This document shows positions 23,531 to 30,973 of a stretch of 35,624 bases of DNA, in pieces. The stretch is from positions 172,175 through 207,798 of the forward strand of contig DXZO01000069.1 in NCBI GenBank assembly GCA_019419625.1. The letters run 5' to 3'. The stretch's first letter is position 1. Each line of letters begins with the position of its first letter. Below the pieces are notes generated by a model. That model saw nothing but the letters and a program-made list of their open reading frames with translations, searched no databases and was not told the DNA's origin. Source of the DNA: Collinsella sp. GTDB taxonomy: Bacteria; Actinomycetota; Coriobacteriia; Coriobacteriales; Coriobacteriaceae. A program made the position numbers and the translations under genes.

Positions 23531-25723
23531 TTAGTTGTTCAGCATGCGGTCGAAGCTTCCCGAGTCGCCATCCCGATAGTCGGCGGTCATCAGAATCTCC
23601 TGCGGAATGCGCCCGCCCTCGCGCAGCACATTGCGGAACTGCACGCGCGTGACCATGGGCAGATCCTTGATCGTCGCCGCCAAGTTCTGCGGCACGCCCT
23701 GGTTGGCAGCCGCGCGCTCGCACTCGCCGCCGGCCTTCACGCGACGCTTATGTTCGGCGAGCATGGCGCGGTACATACCGGCATGCAGGCGAATCTCAAC
23801 CACATTGGCATTGCGAGCCTGCTCGACGATGCGCGCGCCCTCGCGGTCGATATCGCCCACGTAGTAGACGTAGTTAAAGCGATAGCCGATCTCAGCCAGA
23901 TAATCGTCCAGGGCATGCGAGACGCTCGCCTTGCATCCGCCGCCAAAAATCACGCCGCCCACCTTGATGCCAAAGAGCTTGGCGTGCTTGCGGCCACGCA
24001 GCAGCCTGACGATCTCGTCATAGGTGTCCAGGTTCTCGACCATAATGAACGGCTTATCGGCGCCCAGCGTAAAGAAACCCGTAAAGTGCACGGGGCGGTT
24101 GGGGGCGACCTTGATCGCCTGCATGCTGATGCCCTTTTCGGTCATGCGCCTTATCAGGCGCTCACCGTGCTTGCCGTCAAAAGCCTTCTCGTCGTTAAAA
24201 ATCTGGTAGGCACGCTGGCGGCGCGAGGCAACCGGCGTATCGGCACCTCGGTTTTGCTCGATCCAAGCCTGGATGATTGCGATTTCCTCGGCAATCTTGC
24301 GGTTGGACATCTCGTTGTGCTGAGTGCGCTGCGGAGCCTTTTTGCCGTCCTTGCCCTCGACCTTTACGATCTGTGTCTGCTGCTCCTTGATCTTAGAGAG
24401 CGCCGTAGGCGTAGGGACAACTTTGAGCAGCTGCCTGCCTAAAACGCGGGCAAGGGCAAACGCCGATACCTCGCCGTGGACGGCCGGCTCGGGCTGCTGG
24501 GCAGCAGCATCTACTGCGGCAGACTCCGGCTTCTTCTGAGACCTGCGCTTAGAATCGCCTTGGGAATTGCGCTCGCGCTTCGGCATAGACGCCTGCTTCT
24601 GCGGACGATCGGACTTGCTCTCCTTCGCCGGCTGGCGCTTAGGCTGCCCCGAAGAAACCTCGGCCTTCGCATCCTCGTCCTGCGGCGTGGTCTTCTCGGC
24701 TGCAGTCTCGGCATGGGAACTGCGGCCCCCGCGATGGCGACGGCGGCGAGGCCTGCTCGACGCGCCCTGCTCCGTCTGCCCATCAGTAGGCTGCTCGCCC
24801 TTGGCCTCGGCAGCAACCTCAAGCTGCGGCTCAACAGGCTTCTGTTCGCGAGCCGCCGGCTCAACGGTTTTCTCGGTTTGTTCGGCCTTCTCGGCCTGAG
24901 CGGTCGAAGCCGGCTCGCCCTTCTCCTGACGCCTTACGGGATACGCGCGCCTCGCAAAACCACGCCCGGGACGGCATGAACCCGGAGCCTTCTTGGCAGA
25001 CTCCTCAACATCGTCTGCAGTCTCGGAAGGCTCTTCAACCTCATGCGCGACATCCTGCTGCGCAGCCTTAAAGTGGGCACCACGGCGACGCTGGGGCTCC
25101 TGGGCCTCCACGGGCTTTTGCTCCTTCGCGGGCCTCTGCGACTCGGCAGCAACCTCGTTCTCAACAGCCTCGGCATCCGTCTCACCCTTTTGAGCAACGG
25201 CACGACGGAAGCGCTCCTGCTGGGCGCGGCGCTGCGCATCGCGCTTGCCACCCCCGCCAAAACCGCCGCGTCCTGCCTTGGCCGTAAAGGCACGCACGAC
25301 GTTCTCATCGAGCAACTCATCGGTATCGACATGCTCACGCGGAGCAGCTTCTTCCACAGCAGGCACGTCAGCGGAATCCTCGACGACAAAATCTTCGACG
25401 GACTCGGCAGGCTGCTCCTGGGCATCGCGGATCTCGACATTGATGGTATAGAACGCCGGGCGCCCGTTAATGCCGCTGCCCTCGATCTTGGTCACGATAT
25501 TTGCCGCGATAAGCTCATCGCGCATCGCCTTGGTGTCACATTCCTTATCGACGGAGCGGAAAATCTGTGCCAGCGCGCTCGACTTAATCTTGAGTGCCTT
25601 GCGGCAGAGCAGGTCGTAGGCAACCAGCTTTGCCCGCTCGGTAGAAAGCGATGTTTGTCCGCTCAGACGCTCAGCCAGAGCATCGACATTTTGTTGGTTA
25701 TCGGAATATACCGTCTTGGCCAC
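23531..25723 (-). CDS. JetD-like TOPRIM (DUF2220) protein with long disordered middle
   Basis: 730 residues from GTG 25723, chosen for its AAAGGGG site; ATG 25747 would add eight residues. Residues 1-100 look like a small helical/winged domain (SLSTERAKLVAYDLLCRKAL). Residues about 100-420 are low complexity, rich in E, A, Q, K and R, with RRRRHRGGR patches, probably disordered and nucleic-acid binding. Residues about 430-730 are conserved-looking: QIFNDEKAF (507-515), MVENLDTYDE (Glu563), a Gly-rich VIFGGGCK strand, and VGDIDREG (Asp624, Asp626). The order IF-DEK, VEN, GDID is that of JetD, the TOPRIM nuclease subunit of Wadjet plasmid-defence. No jetA, jetB or jetC lies nearby. Function unknown; TOPRIM nuclease or structural relative is inferred. 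Confidence 0.7.
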   Translation of the reverse strand: MAKTVYSDNQQNVDALAERLSGQTSLSTERAKLVAYDLLCRKALKIKSSALAQIFRSVDKECDTKAMRDELIAANIVTKIEGSGINGRPAFYTINVEIRDAQEQPAESVEDFVVEDSADVPAVEEAAPREHVDTDELLDENVVRAFTAKAGRGGFGGGGKRDAQRRAQQERFRRAVAQKGETDAEAVENEVAAESQRPAKEQKPVEAQEPQRRRGAHFKAAQQDVAHEVEEPSETADDVEESAKKAPGSCRPGRGFARRAYPVRRQEKGEPASTAQAEKAEQTEKTVEPAAREQKPVEPQLEVAAEAKGEQPTDGQTEQGASSRPRRRRHRGGRSSHAETAAEKTTPQDEDAKAEVSSGQPKRQPAKESKSDRPQKQASMPKRERNSQGDSKRRSQKKPESAAVDAAAQQPEPAVHGEVSAFALARVLGRQLLKVVPTPTALSKIKEQQTQIVKVEGKDGKKAPQRTQHNEMSNRKIAEEIAIIQAWIEQNRGADTPVASRRQRAYQIFNDEKAFDGKHGERLIRRMTEKGISMQAIKVAPNRPVHFTGFFTLGADKPFIMVENLDTYDEIVRLLRGRKHAKLFGIKVGGVIFGGGCKASVSHALDDYLAEIGYRFNYVYYVGDIDREGARIVEQARNANVVEIRLHAGMYRAMLAEHKRRVKAGGECERAAANQGVPQNLAATIKDLPMVTRVQFRNVLREGGRIPQEILMTADYRDGDSGSFDRMLNN

Positions 25724-25831
25724 GGGGCCCCTTTCATATGTACACATATACGTCTATATGGTACAACGCACGCCCTTGTCCACGCAAAACATCTGCGAGA
25801 ACACCCTTGCATCACCTGTTCTCACAAGAAA

Positions 25832-25867
25832 AAAGACCGGGTCCGCTTGATTGCGGACCCGGTCTTT
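25832..25867 (-). terminator. cstA intrinsic terminator
   Basis: Perfect 15-bp stem AAAGACCGGGTCCGC (25832-25846) / GCGGACCCGGTCTTT (25853-25867), loop TTGATT. On the minus strand it is followed by a T-rich tract. It starts 39 nt after the cstA stop. Confidence 0.95.
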
Positions 25868-25906
25868 CCGAGTCATATAGATGTGACGTTCGATTCGTAA
25901 GGTCGA

Positions 25907-27796
25907 TTACGCCTTAGCGGCCTCGGCGTCGGCAGGAGCCTCAGCGGCAGCGGCGCGACCGTACTCGGCCTTGCCCATCTCGGACCACTCGGGCTCCTCG
26001 TCGGGCATGGAACCGGCCTCCTTGCCGAAGAACTCCTTGAGGCAGTTGACGGCGACGATGAGGCCCAGGACCATCAGCAGGACGGCAAAGACGAGTTGCA
26101 GGCCCTTGGTAGCGGCAACGGAGACGGCGGCCGTGGTGGCGGTAGCCGGGATGGTGCCGAAGAAGCCGTAAGCCTGGACGGCGGTCATGCAGCCCATGGC
26201 GCTCTGGACCAGCGAGGTGAAGGTGCAGCAGAGCAGGAAGACGACGGGCACGTAGAGCATCCAACCCTTGCGGCCGGTGCACTTGCAGAACACGGCGAGG
26301 GTGATCATGGTCATACCGCCGAGCAGCTGGTTGGAAGCACCAAAGAGCGGCCAGATGTTGGCATAGCCACCAAAGGCGAGGGCGAGACCGGGAAGCAGGG
26401 TAACGACCGTGGCGAACCAGGGGTTGCCGAGGACCTTCATGTAGCCGGCCTTGGACTCGATGGCCAGGGCATCGTTAGTCTGGGCAAAGAACTCGGAGAA
26501 CGAGGTGCGAGCGATGCGGGCGACGGCATCGAGCGAGGTCAGGGCCAGAGCGGAAACGTTCATGGTCATGAAGACGGTTGCGAGCGTGCCGTCAACACCG
26601 AAAGCCTGCATACCGCGGGAGATGCCAGCGGCGAAGATCTGGAACGGGGTGGAAGCGACGCCGGCGTTGAGGGCGCCGGTACCGGCGGTGTTCATGTCGG
26701 AGAACATGATGCCGGCGACGATGATGGCAAGGATGCCGACGAAGGACTCGACGACCATGGCGCCATAACCGACCTTGACGGCGTCCTGCTCCTTCTCGAC
26801 CTGCTTAGAAGAGGTGCCGGAAGAAACAAGGCTGTGGAAACCGGAGAGAGCACCGCAAGCGACGGAGACGAACAGGACCGGGAACATCATGCCGGAGGCA
26901 GTGGAGAAGCCAGTGAAGACCGGAGCGGTGATAGTGGCCTGGCCGTTAACGCCCAGGACGACGATGCCGAGGACAGCGCAGACGATCATGACAATCATCA
27001 TGATGGAAGTGAGGTAGTCGCGAGGGGTCTTGAGCATCTGGATGGGCATAGCGCCAGCGAAGACCAGGTAGACCATGACGACGGCAAACCACTGGAACTT
27101 ATCCAGGTAGACCGGGAACTGCATACCGACGGCGAACATGAGAACCATGAGCACCACACCGGTGACGAACTCGGCAGCGCCGGTGAGGTTGAACTTCTTC
27201 TGGGCCCAACCAAAGGCGATAGCGACGAAGGTGAACAGGATGGAGATGGTACCAGCGCAGCCGGCGGCATAGGACTTGGTGAAGTCGATGGCACCGGTAG
27301 CAGCACCAGAAGCGTCAACGGCCGGGGTGAACATGAACGTCTTGCAGACCATGTCGGTGAAAGCGGCGATGACGATGATGCAGAACAGCCAGCAGAACAG
27401 CAGGAACAGGCGACGGCCGGTCTTGCCGATGTACTTCTCGATGAGCTGAGCCAGGGACTTGCCGTTGTTCTTCATCGAGGCGTACAGGGCGCCAAAGTCG
27501 TGGACGGCGCCAAAGAAGATGCCGCCGACGAGGACCCAGAGCACGACGGGCAGCCAGCCAAAGGCCATGGCGACGATCGTACCCGTGACAGGGCCAGCAC
27601 CGCAGATCGAGCTGAACTGGTGCGAGAACGCGGTAAAGGCGGAGACGGGCGAGAAGCTGTTGCCGTCCTTCATGCGCTTGGCCGGCGTGAGGGCATCTTT
27701 GTCAACGCCCCACTTGTTGGCCAGCCATCGGCCATAGCCCAGATAGCCGCAGGCGAGCACCGCCGCAGCCACAACCATGAGCAAAACTCCGTTCAT
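25907..27796 (-). CDS. cstA: CstA-family transporter (carbon starvation protein)
   Basis: 629 residues with some 15 or more membrane helices. Seen: the N-terminal YGRWLANKWGVD, FSHQFSSICGAGPVTGTIVA and GGIFFGAVHDFGALYAS, all hallmarks of CstA. Family members import peptides and, in enterobacteria, pyruvate. C-terminal cytoplasmic tail is Ala/Glu-rich (AAAEAPADAEAAKA). Slightly shorter than E. coli CstA (about 700), like Gram-positive relatives. Start ATG has a perfect AGAGGAGG site. A 235-nt leader with a promoter, a leader ORF, alternative hairpins and a terminator suggests control by transcription attenuation. It is monocistronic, with its own terminator. Confidence 0.94.
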   Translation of the reverse strand: MNGVLLMVVAAAVLACGYLGYGRWLANKWGVDKDALTPAKRMKDGNSFSPVSAFTAFSHQFSSICGAGPVTGTIVAMAFGWLPVVLWVLVGGIFFGAVHDFGALYASMKNNGKSLAQLIEKYIGKTGRRLFLLFCWLFCIIVIAAFTDMVCKTFMFTPAVDASGAATGAIDFTKSYAAGCAGTISILFTFVAIAFGWAQKKFNLTGAAEFVTGVVLMVLMFAVGMQFPVYLDKFQWFAVVMVYLVFAGAMPIQMLKTPRDYLTSIMMIVMIVCAVLGIVVLGVNGQATITAPVFTGFSTASGMMFPVLFVSVACGALSGFHSLVSSGTSSKQVEKEQDAVKVGYGAMVVESFVGILAIIVAGIMFSDMNTAGTGALNAGVASTPFQIFAAGISRGMQAFGVDGTLATVFMTMNVSALALTSLDAVARIARTSFSEFFAQTNDALAIESKAGYMKVLGNPWFATVVTLLPGLALAFGGYANIWPLFGASNQLLGGMTMITLAVFCKCTGRKGWMLYVPVVFLLCCTFTSLVQSAMGCMTAVQAYGFFGTIPATATTAAVSVAATKGLQLVFAVLLMVLGLIVAVNCLKEFFGKEAGSMPDEEPEWSEMGKAEYGRAAAAEAPADAEAAKA

Positions 27797-27831
27797 TACA
27801 TTTCCTCCTCTAAAAAGAACTTCCCAGACAT

Positions 27832-27870
27832 AAAAAATGAGGGCCGTCGGTTGCGCTCGACGGCCCTCAT
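27832..27870 (-). terminator. Intrinsic terminator in the cstA leader (attenuator)
   Basis: Perfect 13-bp stem ATGAGGGCCGTCG / CGACGGCCCTCAT (27837-27849/27858-27870), 8-nt loop. On the minus strand it runs into six T (27832-27837). It ends 35 nt before the cstA start codon and upstream of its ribosome site, in the transcription direction of cstA, so it can abort cstA transcription. No gene precedes it other than the leader ORF. Confidence 0.9.
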
Positions 27871-27881
27871 CCTCATCAGCC

Positions 27882-27959
27882 GCCCGTTATCGTACGGGCT
27901 AGCTGTATGTGCTAACCCGCATCAGATAATTACTACGCTGATAATGTTTAGCTGATGCG
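27882..27959 (-). promoter_or_regulatory. Alternative hairpins of the cstA leader RNA
   Basis: On the RNA (minus strand): stem 1:2 CGCATCAG/CTGATGCG (27952-27959 with 27918-27925), stem 2:3 CGGGTTAGC/GCTAGCCCG (27911-27919 with 27895-27903, one G-U), and stem 3:3' GCCCGT/ACGGGC (27894-27899 with 27882-27887). Stem 2:3 overlaps both 1:2 and 3:3', so they exclude one another. Segment 1 and the loop of 1:2 lie within the leader ORF. The leader terminator follows directly. Confidence 0.65.
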
Positions 27960-27990
27960 TGAACATGTCTAAGAAATCCTCTTCGATCAT
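27922..27990 (-). CDS. Ile/Val-rich leader peptide upstream of cstA
   Basis: 22 codons: MIEEDFLDMFTHQ then LNIISVVII and TGA. Six of the last seven residues are Ile or Val, as in IlvL-type leader peptides. The SD for ATG 27990 is weak; the internal ATG 27966 (14-residue product) has GAGG 11 nt upstream. A 9-codon ORF from GTG 28016 overlaps ATG 27990 by ATGA. The Ile/Val codons fall in the loop of hairpin 1:2, and the stop codon lies inside segment 2. Role inferred: ribosome stalling on scarce branched-chain aminoacyl-tRNA. Too short for coding statistics, so evidence is layout and composition only. Confidence 0.55.
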   Translation of the reverse strand: MIEEDFLDMFTHQLNIISVVII

Positions 27991-28037
27991 GATGCGAACG
28001 ATCCGTGCGTGTTCACATCCCCCAGTGGTTGAAAAGG

Positions 28038-28066
28038 AGTATGAAACTTTAGTTACCTAAAGTCAA
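28038..28066 (-). promoter_or_regulatory. cstA promoter with palindromic operator
   Basis: Minus strand: -35 TTGACT (28061-28066) and -10 CATACT (28038-28043) with an ideal 17-bp spacer. The transcription start would lie near 28031, 235 nt before the cstA ATG. The spacer carries the dyad ACTTTAG-GTAA-CTAAAGT (28046-28063), which would place a bound regulator right across the polymerase site. Confidence 0.75.
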
Positions 28067-28165
28067 CGCAAATATGTAATGAATTTTCAACTTTTTTTGA
28101 ATTTCTCGGTATAAAACGCCACTGACCTCGGACTTTACCAGACAAAAGTTTTTGCATGAGAGACG

Positions 28166-28299
28166 CCCCTCGGGAGCGGGCGGGCGTATACAAGGTTTCC
28201 TGCTCTACAGTCCTGCTCGCACGGAGAGCACATTAAGTGCTCTCCGGCTCGTGCGGAACTCGCAATAAACCTTGTATACGCCCGCCCGCTCCCGAGGGG
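28166..28299 (+). repeat. Variable-arm palindromic element, copy C (opposite orientation)
   Basis: Perfect 33-bp arms (28166-28198 / 28267-28299) around a 68-nt core (28199-28266) that reads as the reverse complement of cores A, B and D. Paired changes again keep the apical stem: GGAGAGCAC/GTGCTCTCC with the same TTAAT loop, and middle stem GCACG/CGTGC. The arms start CCCCTCGGGAGCGGGCGGG, with inner GGTTT/AAACC shared with B and D. No plus-strand gene ends on its left side; only a start-less reading frame of 14 codons ends in TGA at 28157-28159. Confidence 0.9.
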
Positions 28300-28441
28300 T
28301 TCACATCCCAAATGCGGAGCAAAACTCCGCACACCAACTTTTTCTTTCAGCTAAAGCACGCCGAAAATTCGACGCTGACTTGTTAACCTTGCTGGACGTC
28401 GTCGACGCCAAACCAGCTCAGAAGCTGCATCGATACAGAAA
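28300..28441. other. Spacer between repeat copies C and D
   Basis: 142 bp without a credible ORF. It contains a hairpin TGCGGAG-CAAAA-CTCCGCA (28313-28331), after which the plus strand is T-rich (CTTTTTCTTTC), so a possible plus-strand terminator. The rest (28350-28441) shows nothing recognised. Confidence 0.4.
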
Positions 28442-28576
28442 GGTCCCCGACCGGAGGGGCCGGATATAAGGTTTATCGCGAGTTCCGCACGCAAAGAAGG
28501 CCACTTAATGTGGCCTTCGTCTTGCGCAGGACTGTAGAGCAGGAAACCTTATATCCGGCCCCTCCGGTCGGGGACC
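28442..28576 (-). repeat. Variable-arm palindromic element, copy D
   Basis: Perfect 33-bp arms (28442-28474 / 28544-28576) around a 69-nt core (28475-28543). The core is identical to copy A except for one small block (TAGAG instead of CCCGAG), yet the outer arms (GGTCCCCGACCGGAGGGG...) are wholly unlike those of A. It starts 12 nt after the stop codon of the minus-strand tsaB-rimI-tsaD gene. On the minus strand the far arm is followed by TTTCTG, the nearest any copy comes to a T-run. Confidence 0.92.
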
Positions 28577-28588
28577 GCACTCGTACGA

Positions 28589-30973
28589 CTACAGCGTCAT
28601 GTTTGGATCGGCGTCGACGTCGAACGGCGAGATTTCACCTCGGTCGAATTTGCGGCGAGCGACCTCCGCGATCATGGCGGCGTTATCGGTGCAGGCAGAC
28701 AAGGGCGGCACCGTCACGCGGATCCCCTGACGCCCGAGCTTCTTGATCATCATCTCGCGCAGATGCGGGTTGGCCGAGACGCCGCCGCCGATGCAATACT
28801 CCTTGCACCCAGTAGCGTGCAAGGCGTTTTTGGCCTTCTTGTACTGCACGTCAAAAACCGCCGCCTCAAACGAAGCCGCTAGGTCGGGCAGGTGAATCGT
28901 GCGCCCGGCCTTGGTCTCCTGCTCGATGTAGAGCGTCACCGCCGTCTTGAGGCCCGAAAGCGAGAAGCGATAGTCCCCCCTGCTGTTAAGCGCACGGGGG
29001 AAATCGATCGCCTTGGGGTTGCCCGTCTCGGCAAGCTTGGAGATGATAGGGCCTCCGGGATAGCCAAGACCCAGTGCCTTTGCCACCTTGTCGAAGGCTT
29101 CGCCCACGGCGTCGTCAAGCGTCTCGCCAAGCACTTCGTAGTCGCCCCATGCCTTTACGTGCACGAGCATGGTGTGCCCGCCCGAAACAAGCGTAAAGAT
29201 AAACGGGGGCTTGAGGTCGGGCTGCGCCAACAGGTTGGCAAACAGGTGGCCCTCCAGATGATTGACGCACACCAGCGGTTTGCCGGCAGCATACGCAAAG
29301 CCCTTGGCAAAGGCGACACCAACCACGAGCGCGCCCACCAGGCCAGGACCTTGCGTCACGCCCACGGCGGCAAGCTCACTTGGCGCAATGGCTCCGCCCG
29401 TAAGGCCCAGCGACGCTGCGGCGTCCTCGAGCGCCGCGTCCACGACGCTCACGATGACCTCAACGTGCTTGCGCGAGGCGATTTCGGGCACCACGCCGCC
29501 AAAACGGGCATGGAAATCGATCTGCGTCGACACCTGGTTGGCCAGCATATTGCCATCCGCATCGATAATCGCCACCGCCGTCTCGTCGCAGGAGCTCTCG
29601 ATAGCGAGTACCAGGCGGCGGCGCTCAATCTCGACACGTTCCTCGGCAGAGCGCTTGGGCGCAGGCAGGGGCCATACGCGCTGCTCGGCTGCCGTCGGCT
29701 CGGGCGAGGCATTGTCGAGAGGAAGCACCAGAGGCAGCGGCGCCGTCATGACGATGGCATCCTTGCCGGCACCGTAGTAGCCACGGCGACGACCCGCCTC
29801 GGTAAAGCCCAGGGCGGTATAGAGTGCAATTGCGTCCTCGTTGCCGTCCTCAACCTCAAGCGAAGCCGTAGTGCAGCCGAGCATCTGCGCGTCATAACTC
29901 ACGTGCGACAGCAGCTTGCGGGCGATGCCCTCGCGGCGATGCGCCGGATCGACGGCAACGTCCATAATCTGCACGTCCCCGTCGACGACCATACCGCCGG
30001 CAAGACCTAGTAGACGGCCGTCGTCGTGCGCCACCCACCAGCTACGCGGGGCGGCAACGCCCTCGCCCAGCTCGGACAGGAACATGCTCGGCGTCCATGC
30101 CTCGTGTCCGGCGCCTTCAAAGCAGGTGGTCTCCAACGCGCTCGCACCCTCGGCATCCGCCGCGCCCATGGGGCGGAATTGCAGATGACGTCCGGCGAGC
30201 TCATCGGCAACACCTGTCACCTCACTCTGCGCGCTCTCGGCAAGACCCAGACGCTTGCGCTCGTTTTCCTCGGCATCCGAAAGGCGCGTATAAATCGGCA
30301 AGACGCGAGCTGGATCGCCGTCGCCTGCGGCGTGCGTCATCAGCAGGCCCTCGCCCGAGGGCCACCACAGATCTCGCTCCACGCAGCGCGCCGTCTCGTC
30401 CTCACCCAGCAGCTTGCCATAACGCACGAGGCCGTCACCAGTCAGCTGAACCTGATCCCAGCCCGCGGTCTGGCGCCACTCATCGAGCGCCACGGCGGCC
30501 TTGACCACGCGCTCGCGCTCAAACAGACGCTCGGGACCCTCATCCCCCAGCACATACAGCGCCGGGTACACCTCGCCGCGCATGGCATCGGCAAGAACAC
30601 CAAGCTTGCCGCGTACGCCGGCCTTCCATGCCGTCCAGGCGCAAGCGTCAAGTGTCGACACGCCGAGCAGAGTCACATTGGCACCGCGTGCCAGACCCTT
30701 TGCGGTGGAGATGCCGATACGCACGCCCGTAAACGAACCCGGGCCGCGGCCGACCACATAACAGCCGACATCGCTACGATCCAGGCCGGCCTGCTTCAGT
30801 ATGCCATCAACAGTATTCACGAGCTCCACGTTGGCATGGCGGCGACACAGATGGTCCCCACTTACCAGCTTTGCCTCGCCTGTCTGCACATCAATCCAGC
30901 TTGCCGCGCAGGCAAGCATGTCGGTCGATGTGTCGAGCGCCACCACCAGCGCGTTGTCGTTATGCAAGCTCAT
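28589..30973 (-). CDS. tsaD: TsaB-RimI-TsaD triple fusion (tRNA t6A synthesis plus N-acetyltransferase)
   Basis: 794 residues. Residues 8 to about 230: TsaB, with GPGSFTGVRIG (77-87). About 264-410: GNAT acetyltransferase of RimI type with the acetyl-CoA loop RREGIARKLL (346-355) and LEVEDGNEDAIALYTALGF. About 453-794: TsaD, with IESSCDETAVAI, metal ligands His572 and His576 in NHLEGH, SGGHTML (597-603), GGGVSANPHL and CTDNAAMIA. TsaB, TsaD and TsaE transfer threonylcarbamoyl to A37 of ANN-decoding tRNAs; RimI acetylates protein N-termini (classically S18). All key motifs are intact in each part. It overlaps tsaE by 14 nt as the last gene of the operon; repeat copy D follows. Confidence 0.95.
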   Translation of the reverse strand: MSLHNDNALVVALDTSTDMLACAASWIDVQTGEAKLVSGDHLCRRHANVELVNTVDGILKQAGLDRSDVGCYVVGRGPGSFTGVRIGISTAKGLARGANVTLLGVSTLDACAWTAWKAGVRGKLGVLADAMRGEVYPALYVLGDEGPERLFERERVVKAAVALDEWRQTAGWDQVQLTGDGLVRYGKLLGEDETARCVERDLWWPSGEGLLMTHAAGDGDPARVLPIYTRLSDAEENERKRLGLAESAQSEVTGVADELAGRHLQFRPMGAADAEGASALETTCFEGAGHEAWTPSMFLSELGEGVAAPRSWWVAHDDGRLLGLAGGMVVDGDVQIMDVAVDPAHRREGIARKLLSHVSYDAQMLGCTTASLEVEDGNEDAIALYTALGFTEAGRRRGYYGAGKDAIVMTAPLPLVLPLDNASPEPTAAEQRVWPLPAPKRSAEERVEIERRRLVLAIESSCDETAVAIIDADGNMLANQVSTQIDFHARFGGVVPEIASRKHVEVIVSVVDAALEDAAASLGLTGGAIAPSELAAVGVTQGPGLVGALVVGVAFAKGFAYAAGKPLVCVNHLEGHLFANLLAQPDLKPPFIFTLVSGGHTMLVHVKAWGDYEVLGETLDDAVGEAFDKVAKALGLGYPGGPIISKLAETGNPKAIDFPRALNSRGDYRFSLSGLKTAVTLYIEQETKAGRTIHLPDLAASFEAAVFDVQYKKAKNALHATGCKEYCIGGGVSANPHLREMMIKKLGRQGIRVTVPPLSACTDNAAMIAEVARRKFDRGEISPFDVDADPNMTL

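Noticed and set aside
26096..27955. Long plus-strand reading frame (619 codons) opposite cstA
   Set aside because: Gly/Asp/Glu/His-rich translation without family motifs, fully antisense to a clear membrane transporter; a product of G+C-rich codon bias. The same holds for frames opposite lacI, galE, malQ, the ATPase and the binding protein.
27832..28030. T-box riboswitch upstream of cstA
   Set aside because: No T-box consensus or UGGN antiterminator bulge was found; the leader ORF with Ile/Val codons gives a simpler explanation.
28115..28159. Reading frame ending just before repeat copy C
   Set aside because: Fourteen codons between stops, with no start codon; at best a gene remnant.
5038..28576. 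Elements A-D as ordinary intrinsic terminators
   Set aside because: The stems are 33-34 bp with a 70-nt conserved cap, and there is no T-run after the arms (only D has a short TTTCTG). The conserved core is not needed for termination.
5038..28576. Elements A-D as integron attC sites
   Set aside because: attC sites have conserved ends and a variable centre; here the centre is conserved and the ends vary. No integrase or cassette ORFs.
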